Source: Lobulomyces angularis
Taxonomy: Eukaryota > Chytridiomycota > Chytridiomycetes > Lobulomycetales > Lobulomycetaceae
Length of the DNA stretch: 64,000 nt
NCBI GenBank assembly: GCA_027604685.1
Contig: JADHYX010000013.1
Span: 60,064 to 124,063 of the forward strand
Direction: 5' to 3'
Part shown: positions 11,884-21,810 of the stretch, piece after piece
How positions within the stretch are numbered: position 1 is the stretch's first letter
How the letters are laid out: each line of letters opens with the position of its first letter
Notes under the pieces: generated by a model
Databases searched by the model: none
Told to the model about the DNA's origin: nothing
Seen by the model: the letters and a program-made list of their open reading frames with translations, nothing else
Translations under genes and position numbers: made by a program

Positions 11884-13442
11884 ATGTTACGAAACTCTTT
11901 TTCTCAAATATCAAAATCAACTGGTAAAAAACAAAAAAAAAAATTTAATTTTTTGATGCATTTCTTTTTAATCTTTTTTTATATTGAATAGGCTTCATTA
12001 GAAAATATTCGACCTCAGGCTATGACTCTACTGTGATGAACATGCTTATAAATAAGAATACCAAAGTAATTTGCCAAGGTTTTACTGGTAAACAAGGTAC
12101 GTTTCACTCCAGACAAGCAATAGATTATGGCACAAACATGGTTGGTGGTGTTTCTCCAAAAAAAGGTTTAATTTGATTATATCGGTCATATGTTGACAAT
12201 ATTTTTTTTATTTTCCTGATATATAATTACAGCTGGCAGTTTACATTTAGATCTTCCAGTTTTTGCTTCTGTTAGAGAAGCAAGGGAAAAAACTCAAGCC
12301 GATGCTAGCGTTATCTATGTGCCTCCTCCTGGTGCTGCTCAAGCAGTTTTGGAAGCTATTGAGGCTGAAGTTCCTTTGGTTGTTTGTATTACTGAAGGTA
12401 TTCCTCAACAAGATATGGTTAAGGTATTGATTCGATCTGATATTTTATTTTTTTTATTTTTATTGTGGCTTTCTTCTTTTGATGAGAAATCATTATATTG
12501 ATCTTTAACTCATGATTTAATAATAAATAAATCAAAATCTCTGAAGTCGAAACTTTTACTAGAATTCATCAAAATAATATTCAAATTATTTAATTTAATT
12601 AAAAAATTGTCTTTATTTGAAGGTTAAACAAGCATTAGTAACACAAAATAAAACACGTCTCATCGGGCCAAACTGCCCAGGTATCATTAAACCAGAAGAA
12701 TGTAAAATCGGCATTATGCCAGGACATATACATCAAAAAGGAAAAATTGGTAAATGATATAATAAATTACAATTTTTTTAAAACTAATAATTTTGTATCA
12801 ATAGGCATTGTGTCACGATCAGGAACTTTAACGTACGAAGCTGTATTTCAAACTTCTGCAGTAAATTTAGGACAGTCGCTTTGCATTGGTGTTGGCGGTG
12901 ATCCATTTAACGGCACCAACTTTGTTGATTGTTTAAAATTATTCTTAAATGATCCTGAAACGGAAGGTAAATAGTACGGTTTTACAGAATATAAAAATTG
13001 TGATTAGGTATCATTTTAATTGGTGAAATTGGTGGAAGTGCAGAAGAGGAAGCCGCTGATTACTTGAAAGCTTATAATTTAACTAGAGAAAAGCCAAAAC
13101 CAGTTGTTTCATGTATTTTTTTTTTGCATCAGTAAATTTATTAATGCAAAATTTTAGTTATTGCAGGAAGGACTGCTCCTCCAGGCCGTCGTATGGGACA
13201 CGCAGGGGCTGTAAGTTATTAAATTTTTTTTTTAAATGTTGACTGTATTTTAGATTATTGCTGGTGGTAAAGGAAAAGCAGAAGATAAAGTTGCTGCACT
13301 TGAGGCTGTTGGAGTACATGTTACTCCATCTCCAGCACAACTAGGTACTTATATGGAAAAGGCTATGATTGATGCAGGTATGCTGCTTTTTATATTTTTT
13401 AATTATTTTTTTTTTATAGGATTGCATACAAAGACGGTTTAA
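11884..13442 (+). CDS. succinyl-CoA ligase, alpha subunit, mitochondrial
   Basis: Catalyses the reversible, nucleotide-generating step succinyl-CoA to succinate in the TCA cycle with the beta subunit. About ten exons. The N-terminus [12 protein letters not shown] then [10 protein letters not shown] is Arg/Ser-rich with no acidic residue, as a mitochondrial presequence should be. The CoA-binding segment includes [11 protein letters not shown] and [13 protein letters not shown]. Further hallmarks are [51 protein letters not shown] and [14 protein letters not shown]. The phosphohistidine lies in RRMGHAGAI. The last exon, after the intron ending at about 13420, gives LHTKTV and TAA at 13440-13442, matching the usual short C-terminus. 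All joins keep frame. Confidence 0.95.
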
Positions 13443-13719
13443 GTTAAAAGATTTTTAGCTTTTAAAATGTTAAATTTTTTTTCTATCTTATTTGCAACAA
13501 AGAAATTTAAAATTTTTTTTTTAAATTGAAACTTCTTATCTTATATTTAGATTTTACAATTTTTTTTTATAAAAATTAAGTTAATTAATTTTTTTAAGTG
13601 TGTTGTAAACTTTTCTTAAAACCCTATTTTTAAATTAAAAAATTTTTGAAAAAAAAAAAATTAAAAATAGAGAATAAAAAAAGTTAATTGATAATTAAAA
13701 AAAAAATATCTATAAATAT

Positions 13720-14895
13720 ATGAGTCTCCAGGAAGCAACTTCAGTACAGTTTGTATGCAACTTCTTTTGTTTTTAAAGTTTTGATTTGTTATTTTCCTCT
13801 CTGAAAAAGAAGAAATTTTAAGATTTTTAACATACAATTAAACTAAAACAAAATATTAATAAATTTCTAATTTACTATTCTTTAAATTTACAGACTGTTG
13901 GGAAGATGGATGCTGGTATGATTTCAAAGCACTTTGAATTCTTTAAAAAAAATTTAGGAATGGCTATTTTATTATCACCTGATCATCATCTGATAGAATT
14001 TCCAGCAACAATTTTACCACAAGGCGTCAATACTGGATGCATAGTAAATTTGAGTAAAAAAAAAAAATAATAATAGTTATGTTTTTTTCAAATTTCCTTT
14101 TATAAAAAATAAAAAAACGTAGCTATCGAAAGAAATCTTGATCAAGAGCAAAAACAGAGTATAGAATTTAATAACTTGCAGCAGGAGATTTTTAATCTGT
14201 TTAGTAATAAACCTGAAAGTCCAATAATCTCTACAAAAGCGATTACTCAAACAAGGTTTTTTCTCTAAATTAATTCCTTACTTTTGAGAGAATTTATATT
14301 TTTTTTGCATTTTTATATAGTGTTACTATTCAATGGAAACCATTAAATTTGTACACTTCAGATTTATACAAAATTGAATTATATAGGAATGACCAAAAAT
14401 TATCAACCACTGTTAATTTAAAATCAAATCAAGTGAAGTTCTCTGGTAAGTTCACGTTTTATCAAAAGAAGATTGAAAACAAATTAAATTCTATAAAAAG
14501 GGTTGGACATTAATCATGATTATGAACTCTACATTAAAATAAAGACCTCAGCCGGAGACTTGGAGTCCAACAAAATTCAAGTAAAAACTCACACATTAGA
14601 TAATCTGACTGGAATAAACGTTAGTTTTGGAAAATTCAATCCGGTTGAGGAAGAAGCAATGATTGAAAAGTGTATACAATTAATATATCGAATTGGAGCG
14701 AGCTTTAGTGAAGATATTACGTCAGACAATACGCATCTAATTTGTAGCGTACCAGAAGGCCCAAAATTCGAAAAAGCGTTAGAACTAAATATCCCAGTTT
14801 GCAATTCAAATTTTTTGGTTAGTTGTGAAAGTACTGGAAAGATTCAAAATTGTAATCCTTTCTATGTTTCTAAACCAAAAATTGAAAATAAGTGA
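13720..14895 (+). CDS. CHS5: Chs5-like exomer subunit
   Basis: Chs5 is the scaffold of the fungal exomer, a trans-Golgi coat that exports chitin synthase and some other cargo. Five exons (13720-13752, 13894-14053, 14123-14255, 14321-14445, 14501-14895) give 281 residues. The N-terminal signature reads TVGKMDAGM, then LLSPDHHLIEFPATILPQGV. A fibronectin-III-like segment follows (TQTSVTIQWKPLNLYTSDL and DYELYIKIKTSAGDLESNKI), then a BRCT-like segment (IGASFSEDITSDNTHLIC to NSNFLVSCESTGKI). This is the order of the conserved Chs5 N-terminal module. The long charged C-terminal tail of yeast Chs5 is absent; the frame closes at TGA 14893-14895. The first exon rests on the match of its end to the family and a good GTATGC donor. 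Confidence 0.85.
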
Positions 14896-15380
14896 AAATA
14901 AGTGAATAAAATCAAAAAATATATAAAATTTAATTTAATAAATGACACCAGATATTCAGACTTTCAGTTTCAGAGCTTTTTTCAAAGTCTTTGAAAAACT
15001 AAATATATAACATTCAAAAAAATTTTTTTTCTACAATACATTAAACTAGAAGAATGTTAAAAAAAAAATTGAGTACCGAAATTCTGTTATAAAAAGTTAT
15101 ATCTTCCTTTTAATACATTATTTTAATTTAATATCATTTTGTCAATTGAAAACTTTGTTGGCTTTTTGCGGCGTGTATGGATCTTTATATGTGAGGCGGT
15201 GGCTTGAAAGAAAGTGTTGAATTAAGTTTATTCATTAAAAAGCCGTCATAGTAAGGATCTGTACAGTATTTAATCACTTCAAAAACCTTAATTTTATGTT
15301 CTGCAAAGCTTGTTTTAACTAACTTTGCTTGAAGTTCTTCACCTCTACTCACGTAAATTGTATTTAACAATTATATATCC
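14896..15380. other. intergenic, with a minus-strand orphan reading frame
   Basis: Between 15185 and 15370 the minus strand is open for about 60 codons and reads protein-like (KIKVFEVIKYCTDPYYDGF, ending FKPPPHI). It has no usable ATG at its 5' end, and the frame is blocked by TAA just upstream, next to the start of the neighbouring plus-strand gene. It may be a leftover 3' exon or chance. The rest is AT-rich with nothing seen. Confidence 0.3.
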
Positions 15381-16502
15381 ATGAGTAGCACTCAGTCGCA
15401 AATAAGTTTCAGTGAATCGGAGTACTCGCTCAACTTAGCAAACACTACATCTCACCTTTCTATCGGTCATAACATACCCGAGACTATACACGAAACTCTT
15501 TCTCCAGAGGAACATGAATTTCTTGATTCAAAGTTTACTAGAACCCAATACTTAAATTGTAACCAACAAGTAATTAATAATGCCAAAAAAAAATGGTTTA
15601 CGTTACTGGGTGAGACTGATTTTGATATTTTAAGTTTATATGCTGTTTCTAAGGCAAGAACTACAATGGAAAGTCAAATTTACTTGAAGCTGTTGCATAG
15701 AAGGTTACCTGTAAATCATTATCACAAAGAAACCAAAGTTTGCGGAACGTGCAAAGTGTCAGATGAAACCATTCGCCATGCTATTTTTGAATGTAAAAGT
15801 AGTCTGGAGTTTTGGAATAAAATCAGTCAAATTATACCTACGATCTTAAATTTAAATAAGGAACAGAAATCTTTTTTTCAAGAAGTTAGTCTTGCTGATG
15901 TCGTTTACTTGTTTCCAAAGTTACGTCCCCTTTTAAATAAAGACCAGTTACATGTATTAAATGTCATTCACTCCGTTGCCCTTTGGACCATTTGGAGAAG
16001 CAGGTATTGGTTTAATTAAAAGTCCCAATTTTTAATTTTGTTATCTTTATATTTAAGAACAAACAATTATTATTGTAACAAAATGGGTATCGATTTAAAC
16101 TGGGAATCCTTTACAATGCGATTAAAAGTCAGAGTTGAGTTAGAATACCAAGCATTGCTAACAGCAGAGAACTTAAATGCAGGTAGTCACTCTTTTACTT
16201 ATGATCACCCATTAACAAGTGCACCAATGTCGTTTGATTCAAATTCATCTTCACCTACAAATTTATGCAATTTAAGTGTAATTTCCGATTTGGAGGGTTT
16301 GCTGAGTAAATCCTTTGAGTTTTCACCTTTGGAACCAAGTAACTTCAGTTTTTCATTAAAATATTCGTCACTTGAAGAGTTGTCAGAATGTTCTTCTGGC
16401 AATAGTAAGGAGTTAAAAAGTGTTAACTCCGAATTTTCAAAAAGGTGGACTAATAACGTCACTTTTGAAGAAAATGGCCGATTAATCTTCAGTATTAATT
16501 AA
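15381..16502 (+). CDS. RT-type zinc-knuckle (zf-RVT) protein without reverse transcriptase
   Basis: Two exons (15381-16003 and 16058-16502) encode about 355 residues. Residues about 95-150 carry the zf-RVT pattern normally found downstream of the reverse transcriptase in LINE-type elements. It runs SQIYLKLLHRRLPVNHYH, then C-G-T-C, then DETIRHAIFEC, then SLEFW, giving C-x2-C...H-x4-C. No polymerase, endonuclease or RNase H motif lies in this gene or its flanks. The N-terminus and the last 130 residues are Ser/Asn-rich and look like host protein. The intron join (AGCAG + AACA) keeps frame through a following TNNYYCNK stretch. Possible readings are a domesticated element piece, or a decayed element whose ORF has stayed open. 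Coding appearance is good: two long clean exons and no frameshift. Confidence 0.65.
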
Positions 16503-16857
16503 TCAAAGAAAGTATATTTATTGTAAAAAATTATAAAATTGTAAATATAGTGTATAGCTTAAATTTTTTGTAATATTTCCTTAATAATTTTCTACAAAGA
16601 AAGTAATAATAATTTATTTATTAACCTCTTTTTTCAATTTTTTTTAATTTACCTTAAACTTACTTAATTTACACAGTCAATTCCTGTTACTTGAACAGAA
16701 CTTAAGAGCTTGTTTTTTGTGGTATCAAATCACCTTTTTTTTTTATTTGAAAAGCACATCAAAACTAAAAAATTAAAAAAAAAAAAATTATTTACATCTT
16801 TGTTTCAAATGTTCAATATTTCAATTTTTGACAGATTTAACTTCAGAATTATTTGGA

Positions 16858-17041
16858 AATGCTTGTAAAAAAACTAAATAATGCCATACAAAAAATTGGT
16901 TTTATTTTTTATTTTTTTGATTAGAAGTACATATGAGATTTTAACTGAAAATGCTTGTTAAAAAACTAAATAATGCCATTTAAAAACTTACTTTATTTTT
17001 TATTTTTTGATTGAGAAATAAGTACATTTTAGATTTTAATT
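16858..17041 (+). repeat. two-copy direct repeat, about 92 bp unit
   Basis: Copies 16858-16946 and 16947-17041 share AAATGCTTGT, AAAAACTAAATAATGCCAT, TTTATTTTTTATTTTTTGATT, AAGTACAT and AGATTTTAACTG/ATTG in the same order, with scattered substitutions and short indels. No coding potential. Confidence 0.75.
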
Positions 17042-17419
17042 GATTGAAATGAAATTTTTTTAAATGTTTTTTGAATCTGTTTTTACATAGTATAAAATTT
17101 TTTTGGTTACCAGTATTGTTATTTTATTAACATATGTATTTCCCTAAATATATTAAAAGAAAATTCCTGTTTTTTTATGATAAACTATATTAGTTTTTTT
17201 GGATTAAGTAAAAAAAATAAATCTATAAATATTTTTTTAAATTTTACTTTCATGTGACCACAACATAGGGCTAAAAGCAGCTTATTATTAAAACGAACAA
17301 ACTTCATAGTTAGAAATTAAAGGTTGCAATTAAAGTCCCATAGACTGTTATATAGAGATTCGTATAAAATGATTAATAGTATATTAACTCTCTAATTATT
17401 TAACTCTAATTTTGTACTC

Positions 17420-17790
17420 ATCTCAACTATAAAAGGGAAACTTTTCGTTAAATGGTACCTTCTCAACTCCACCTTCTAAAAGAACATTATAAAGTTATTT
17501 TTTCACTAATAAACACGATCAACCTCAATAAATCTGATGGTCAACAAAAACCATCAGGTCGGACTTGTGACCCACTTTCGACCTTATATTCAGCAACACA
17601 AGGAACTGGTCGCGTATCCTGGAGAGGACGCCTCGCAACTCTGGAACCGTGATGAAGGGAGAGGGAGACTGCAGGTGTTTTGTGATTTTTCCATGTTGGT
17701 TTTTGTGAGGATTATCCAAATTGGTGTTTGTGTAACTATGTGTCACATTTCAATTCACCAACAGGTGTTGAAAACCCTTGTTTAAGTTTG
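17420..17790. other. GC-richer island, possible transposable-element remnant
   Basis: Base composition changes sharply here from A/T runs to balanced sequence. Features seen: CTATAAAAG at about 17427 (TATA-like), AATAAA at about 17527 (polyA-like), and a perfect 9-bp inverted repeat CTGATGGTC...GACCATCAG-like arm pair, visible as TCTGATGGT then ACCATCAGG near 17532-17560. Overlapping frames on both strands are open for 65-80 codons but match nothing I know. The TATA then polyA spacing recalls an LTR, yet I find no clear element ends or target-site duplication. Confidence 0.35.
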
Positions 17791-17953
17791 CAATTTATTT
17801 ATGAGCAAAAGATTTATACTTTAATTGAAAACAAATTTCCTTTTTTTTTTCTTTAGAATTTCGTAATAACAATAACATATTTTAGGTATTAACAATTTGG
17901 TTTCTGTTACAATAATAAAGTAAATATATAAAAAGTTTTTTTTTGGAATTTAA

Positions 17954-20733
17954 ATGGGTATATCTGGACTGTTACCATTTCTAAAACCTATCTCAAGGCC
18001 TATAAAGCTAAGCCAGTTAAGTGGAAAAAGGGTGCGTCAATTTTATTTTAATTTTTTAATTTGTACATTTCTTGTGGAATTTCTTAAAAGGTTGGCATAG
18101 ATGCTTACTCATGGCTTCATAAAGGTAAAAAACTAGGGGTGCATTTATATATATAATTAAATTATAGGCACTTATACATGCGCCTTGGATTTGGTCCAAG
18201 GAAAGCATTCCCAAAGGTGTGTGATTCTCAACTTTTAAACTTTTTGTTCTTTAATTCTTAATTATATAGATATATACAGTATTGTTTGAATAGACTAAAT
18301 CAACTCTTGAAGCATAATATAACACCAGTTATGGTTTTCGACGGAGGATACCTTCCAAGTAAAGCTAAAACTGAAAGTCAAAGGGAATCGTAAGTGATTA
18401 TTTATTGCATTATTGATTTAATATTTGAGAAAATAATTGAAAACATTATATTGTTTAAACTTTTCCTTAATTTTTTCGTGAATTTAGAAAAAGAATAGAA
18501 AATAAACTAAAAGTAGAAACGTATATTTCACAAGGAAAAATGAAAGAAGCTTCAGAAGCAGCAAAAGGCTCTGTCGATATTACTCCCCAAATTGCCGGAA
18601 AGTTGATAGAAGTAAAAAAAAAAAATATCGGAACACAAATTTTATTTTTTTTTTCAACTATCAGGAATTAAGAATTAGAAAAATTGATTTCATTGTGGCT
18701 CCTTATGAGGGTAATTTTATCTTTATAATTCTTTAATCCATTCTGAAAACGTATTGGTAGCTGATGCTCAATTAACATACTTGCAAAAAATTGATTATAT
18801 TCACTTTATTATCACTGAGGATTCGGATCTTTTAGCATTTGGTTGTGACAATGTTATTTACAAATTAGATCATAATGGCGATGGCTTTGTTATAAATTCG
18901 AGTGAAATTAGCAATATGAAAGAATTTAGAAGTTATTCTCATAAAAAGGTAAATAAAAAGCCTTGAAATAACCATAATATTATTCATTTAGTTTTTACAT
19001 CTTTGTATATTAAGCGGGTGCGATTATTTACCATCTTTAGAAGGAATCGGTCTAAAAAAGGCTCTTAAAGGATTGCAAAAATATGACAGCGGTGTTAAGG
19101 TATTGTACTATAAGACCGTTAATCTTGTTGATGATTTCAGCTCATTCAGAGTTGGATAAAATTTGGTAAATGGATGGATGCTCCTTATGTTCGAAAAGAT
19201 TATCTGCAAGACTTTGAAAAGGCGGAGCTAACGTTTAAACATCAAAGAGTTTATAATCCTGTCGAAAAAACCTTAACATTTTTAAATGATCCTAAAATTT
19301 CAGTAACTGAATACGATATTCAAAATGAAAATTTTATTGGAGAGCTAATATCAAACAATATTGCGATGGAAATTGCTTCTGGTGTACTAGACCCAATCAC
19401 TAAATTACCATTGTGTCAACAAGTTGGCACAATACTTGATATTACTGAAGAGATTGTTTTAAAGACCTCCAAAAAATACAAAGGTAGTGGTACAAGTTAA
19501 TGTGTTTTTATTAAGAAATTGAATTTAATTTTTAGCAACGGAGGAGATTGTACTATCTGAAACAATTTTTAGTAAAGTTATCAACTCAGACACGGAAAAT
19601 TTCAGTATTAATTTTTGAAATAGTAAATTATTTTAAATTTTATTTTTAGTTGAAAAAACTGAAAGCATTTTTTCCAATTCGAGTCAAAATAGTATATCAA
19701 AGCAGATGCACAGTCAAGCTTCAGGTGATTTTCAATCTTTTTTAATTTTTTTGAATATTAATTATTCGTAGTTTCTTCCACCGATACTTGCTTAGAAAAA
19801 TGTAAAATAAAAATAATTAAAAGAATTGTCAATCAATAATCAACTAACCCATATACTGTAAACTAAATTTATTCAGTTGAAAATATTTCGGAAGTTGCCT
19901 TTAAATCAATTCAAAAACAGAATGTTGAGGTTTCGAGACAGGTTAACACGCAAAAAAAAACGCAACCTTTAAGTATTTTATTTCTATTTTTTTAAAGTGT
20001 TTTTCATATATTCATCAGATTTCAGTTTATTGTTTTTTTCTATTATAATCTGAGAGTATTCAAAATAATTTTTTTTTTTTTTTTGGAAGTAAACAATAAC
20101 GTTGTTAATGAGATGTTTAAAAATGATCGTGGAAAAGAAAATTATCCTCCAAGCTTTGACAAAAAACCTAAAAAATTACCAAAAACTAAAGTAACAACGT
20201 CAATTAGCAAATTTTTTTTTAAGCAAGAAAATAAGTCAAACTTGAGTCAGTTAAATTCCTCGGGAAACCCTTTATACTCCAGCAAGGAAATTTCTTTTTG
20301 TAAAAACTTGAAAGACTTGAAGCGAAAAGCTGAAAACTGCTTAAGTGAAGTTGAAAAAAAAGAAAAAAAACTTACAATTCAATCGCTAGCAGTTAAAAAC
20401 GAGGATGATGTTACTATAAAAAGCTCCAATAATAAAAATAAACTTGTTAAAACTATTAAAAATGAAAACTTGCAGGACACTATTGTATATAATTTTGAAA
20501 AAGAGAATGACAAGGAAAATATAGTGTTGGATTCAAACAATGATGTAGATAAAGGCAATATTAACAATAGCAAATATAATAATACTATTCAAAATCAAAA
20601 GGAGGTCTTTTTAGGTTTAAACCAAAAGTTTGGAAATTACAAAGGGTTAAAAAACATGGAAAGTGCAAGTAGCGCTTTCACTACTGATTTATTCAAACAT
20701 CCTAAAGTCATGTTTAACTCAAACCGACAATAA
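17954..20733 (+). CDS. EXO1: exonuclease 1 (Rad2/XPG family 5'-3' exonuclease)
   Basis: Nuclear 5' to 3' exonuclease and flap nuclease acting in mismatch repair and double-strand-break resection. The first exons give [25 protein letters not shown], then [11 protein letters not shown]. Catalytic acidic residues appear in [21 protein letters not shown] and [28 protein letters not shown] provides the helix-two-turn-helix entry and another metal ligand, so N and I nuclease regions are complete. About a dozen exons. Beyond about residue 330 the protein becomes Lys/Asn/Ser-rich and poorly conserved, spread over several tiny exons and one long last exon (about 20090-20733). That exon carries [10 protein letters not shown], close to a PCNA-interaction box but with Thr in place of Gln. 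Splice joins in 19500-20090 are less certain than the catalytic part. Confidence 0.88.
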
Positions 20734-20936
20734 ACTATATTTATTTATTTTATTTTAGGATAACGTTATATAGAAAGTTTCTTTTTTTAGCTTTTAATTT
20801 TTCTTTTTCAACTTTTTGGAAAAATAATACAATAATCATTTGCTTTTTTAAGAGGGTTAGTTGTCAGTTTTGTAATTGAAACTTTCCCATATTAACAAAT
20901 CCAAAAATACACAGAATTTTATGTTTATTTATCATT

Positions 20937-21465
20937 CTAATTTAGTTTATATGTTACTCTATCTGCTGCAATGAAGCAGGTTTCATTTTTTGTCAGCCTA
21001 AAACCTAATGGTCCCAGCTCACAGTCAGCGCAAATTAAATATTTCAAGTTGTCCACGGTATTAGAAAAACCTATATTTTCAAATTTCATCATATCCTCTA
21101 GTGACCAATAAAACGGCGGAGACTCATTATCTGGATTAAAATTTGACACAGTTGCAGAAGGTGCATCTTTATTCAAAGATTTTGTTGGAGGAAGCTTCAA
21201 CTAAAAAAAAAAAAAAATTTAGATCATGATGAAGTTCTAAAATGACTAAAAAAATAAAAATAGTTTAATTCAATAAAAAAATTAAAAACTGCAAATATAT
21301 TTTTACATCACATTCACCCTGCAGAAAGACTTTTTTTGCCACACCTTTATTGGCAATTTTTGAATTGCAGCCAGATCTATTGCAATAAAGAAAATGTTTG
21401 TTAAGGAAAGTGTTTGAGTCAAAAAGATCCTCAACTTTGAGTTCGTTAAATGTTTTAAGTTCCAT
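20937..21465 (-). CDS. Mss4/Dss4 family Rab GTPase-binding protein
   Basis: Small zinc-binding protein that binds exocytic Rab GTPases as a weak nucleotide-release factor or chaperone in the secretory pathway. Two exons (21307-21465 and 20937-21200, minus strand) give 140 residues. The C-terminal half is diagnostic: WSLEDMMKFENIGFSNTV, then NLKYLICADCELGPLGF, then CFIAADRVTY. One zinc pair is CADC. The N-terminal pair is in FLYCNRSGCNSKI, with four residues between the Cys rather than the usual two. The intron uses GTAAAA and TTTTTTAG and keeps frame. Divergent from the Rna14 gene. Confidence 0.85.
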
Positions 21466-21810
21466 ATACTACTTCTGACAGTTAAGGTATCACTAAACTT
21501 ATAGCTATTGAGATAAAATGAATCCAATGTTACAACAGGTTAAAAAAACAAAAATTTGGAATTGTATCTGCAGATGAGAAGTATTAATTTGCAAAAAATA
21601 ATTAAAAATTTTTTCCTTTTTTTTTTTTCTAAAATATAATTCAACTACAAAATTTTTATCATTTTTTCTTTTTTTGTTTAATAATATAATACTATTTCTT
21701 TCTGTATTTCACTCAAAGTAGCTCCTTTTATTAGAATATATTTTTCAAGTCTTAAAAAAAAAATAGAATTCTAGTAATCATTTCACTGTGATTTTTATAT
21801 CGACATTTAC
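21466..21810. promoter_or_regulatory. shared divergent promoter region between Mss4-like and Rna14-like genes
   Basis: 345 bp between the two start codons, A/T-rich with T runs. No distinct box can be named. The call rests only on the head-to-head arrangement. Confidence 0.4.

Larger units (their letters stand above)
16503..17953. other. long intergenic region with repeats and a GC-richer island
   Basis: It holds a two-copy direct repeat (16858-17041) and a GC-richer island (about 17420-17790), described separately. The remaining parts are A/T-rich and I see no gene. Confidence 0.5.

Noticed and set aside
14503..14895. Separate BRCT protein
   Set aside because: The frame is continuous with upstream exons carrying the Chs5 N-terminal and FN3-like segments, so it is the last exon of that gene.
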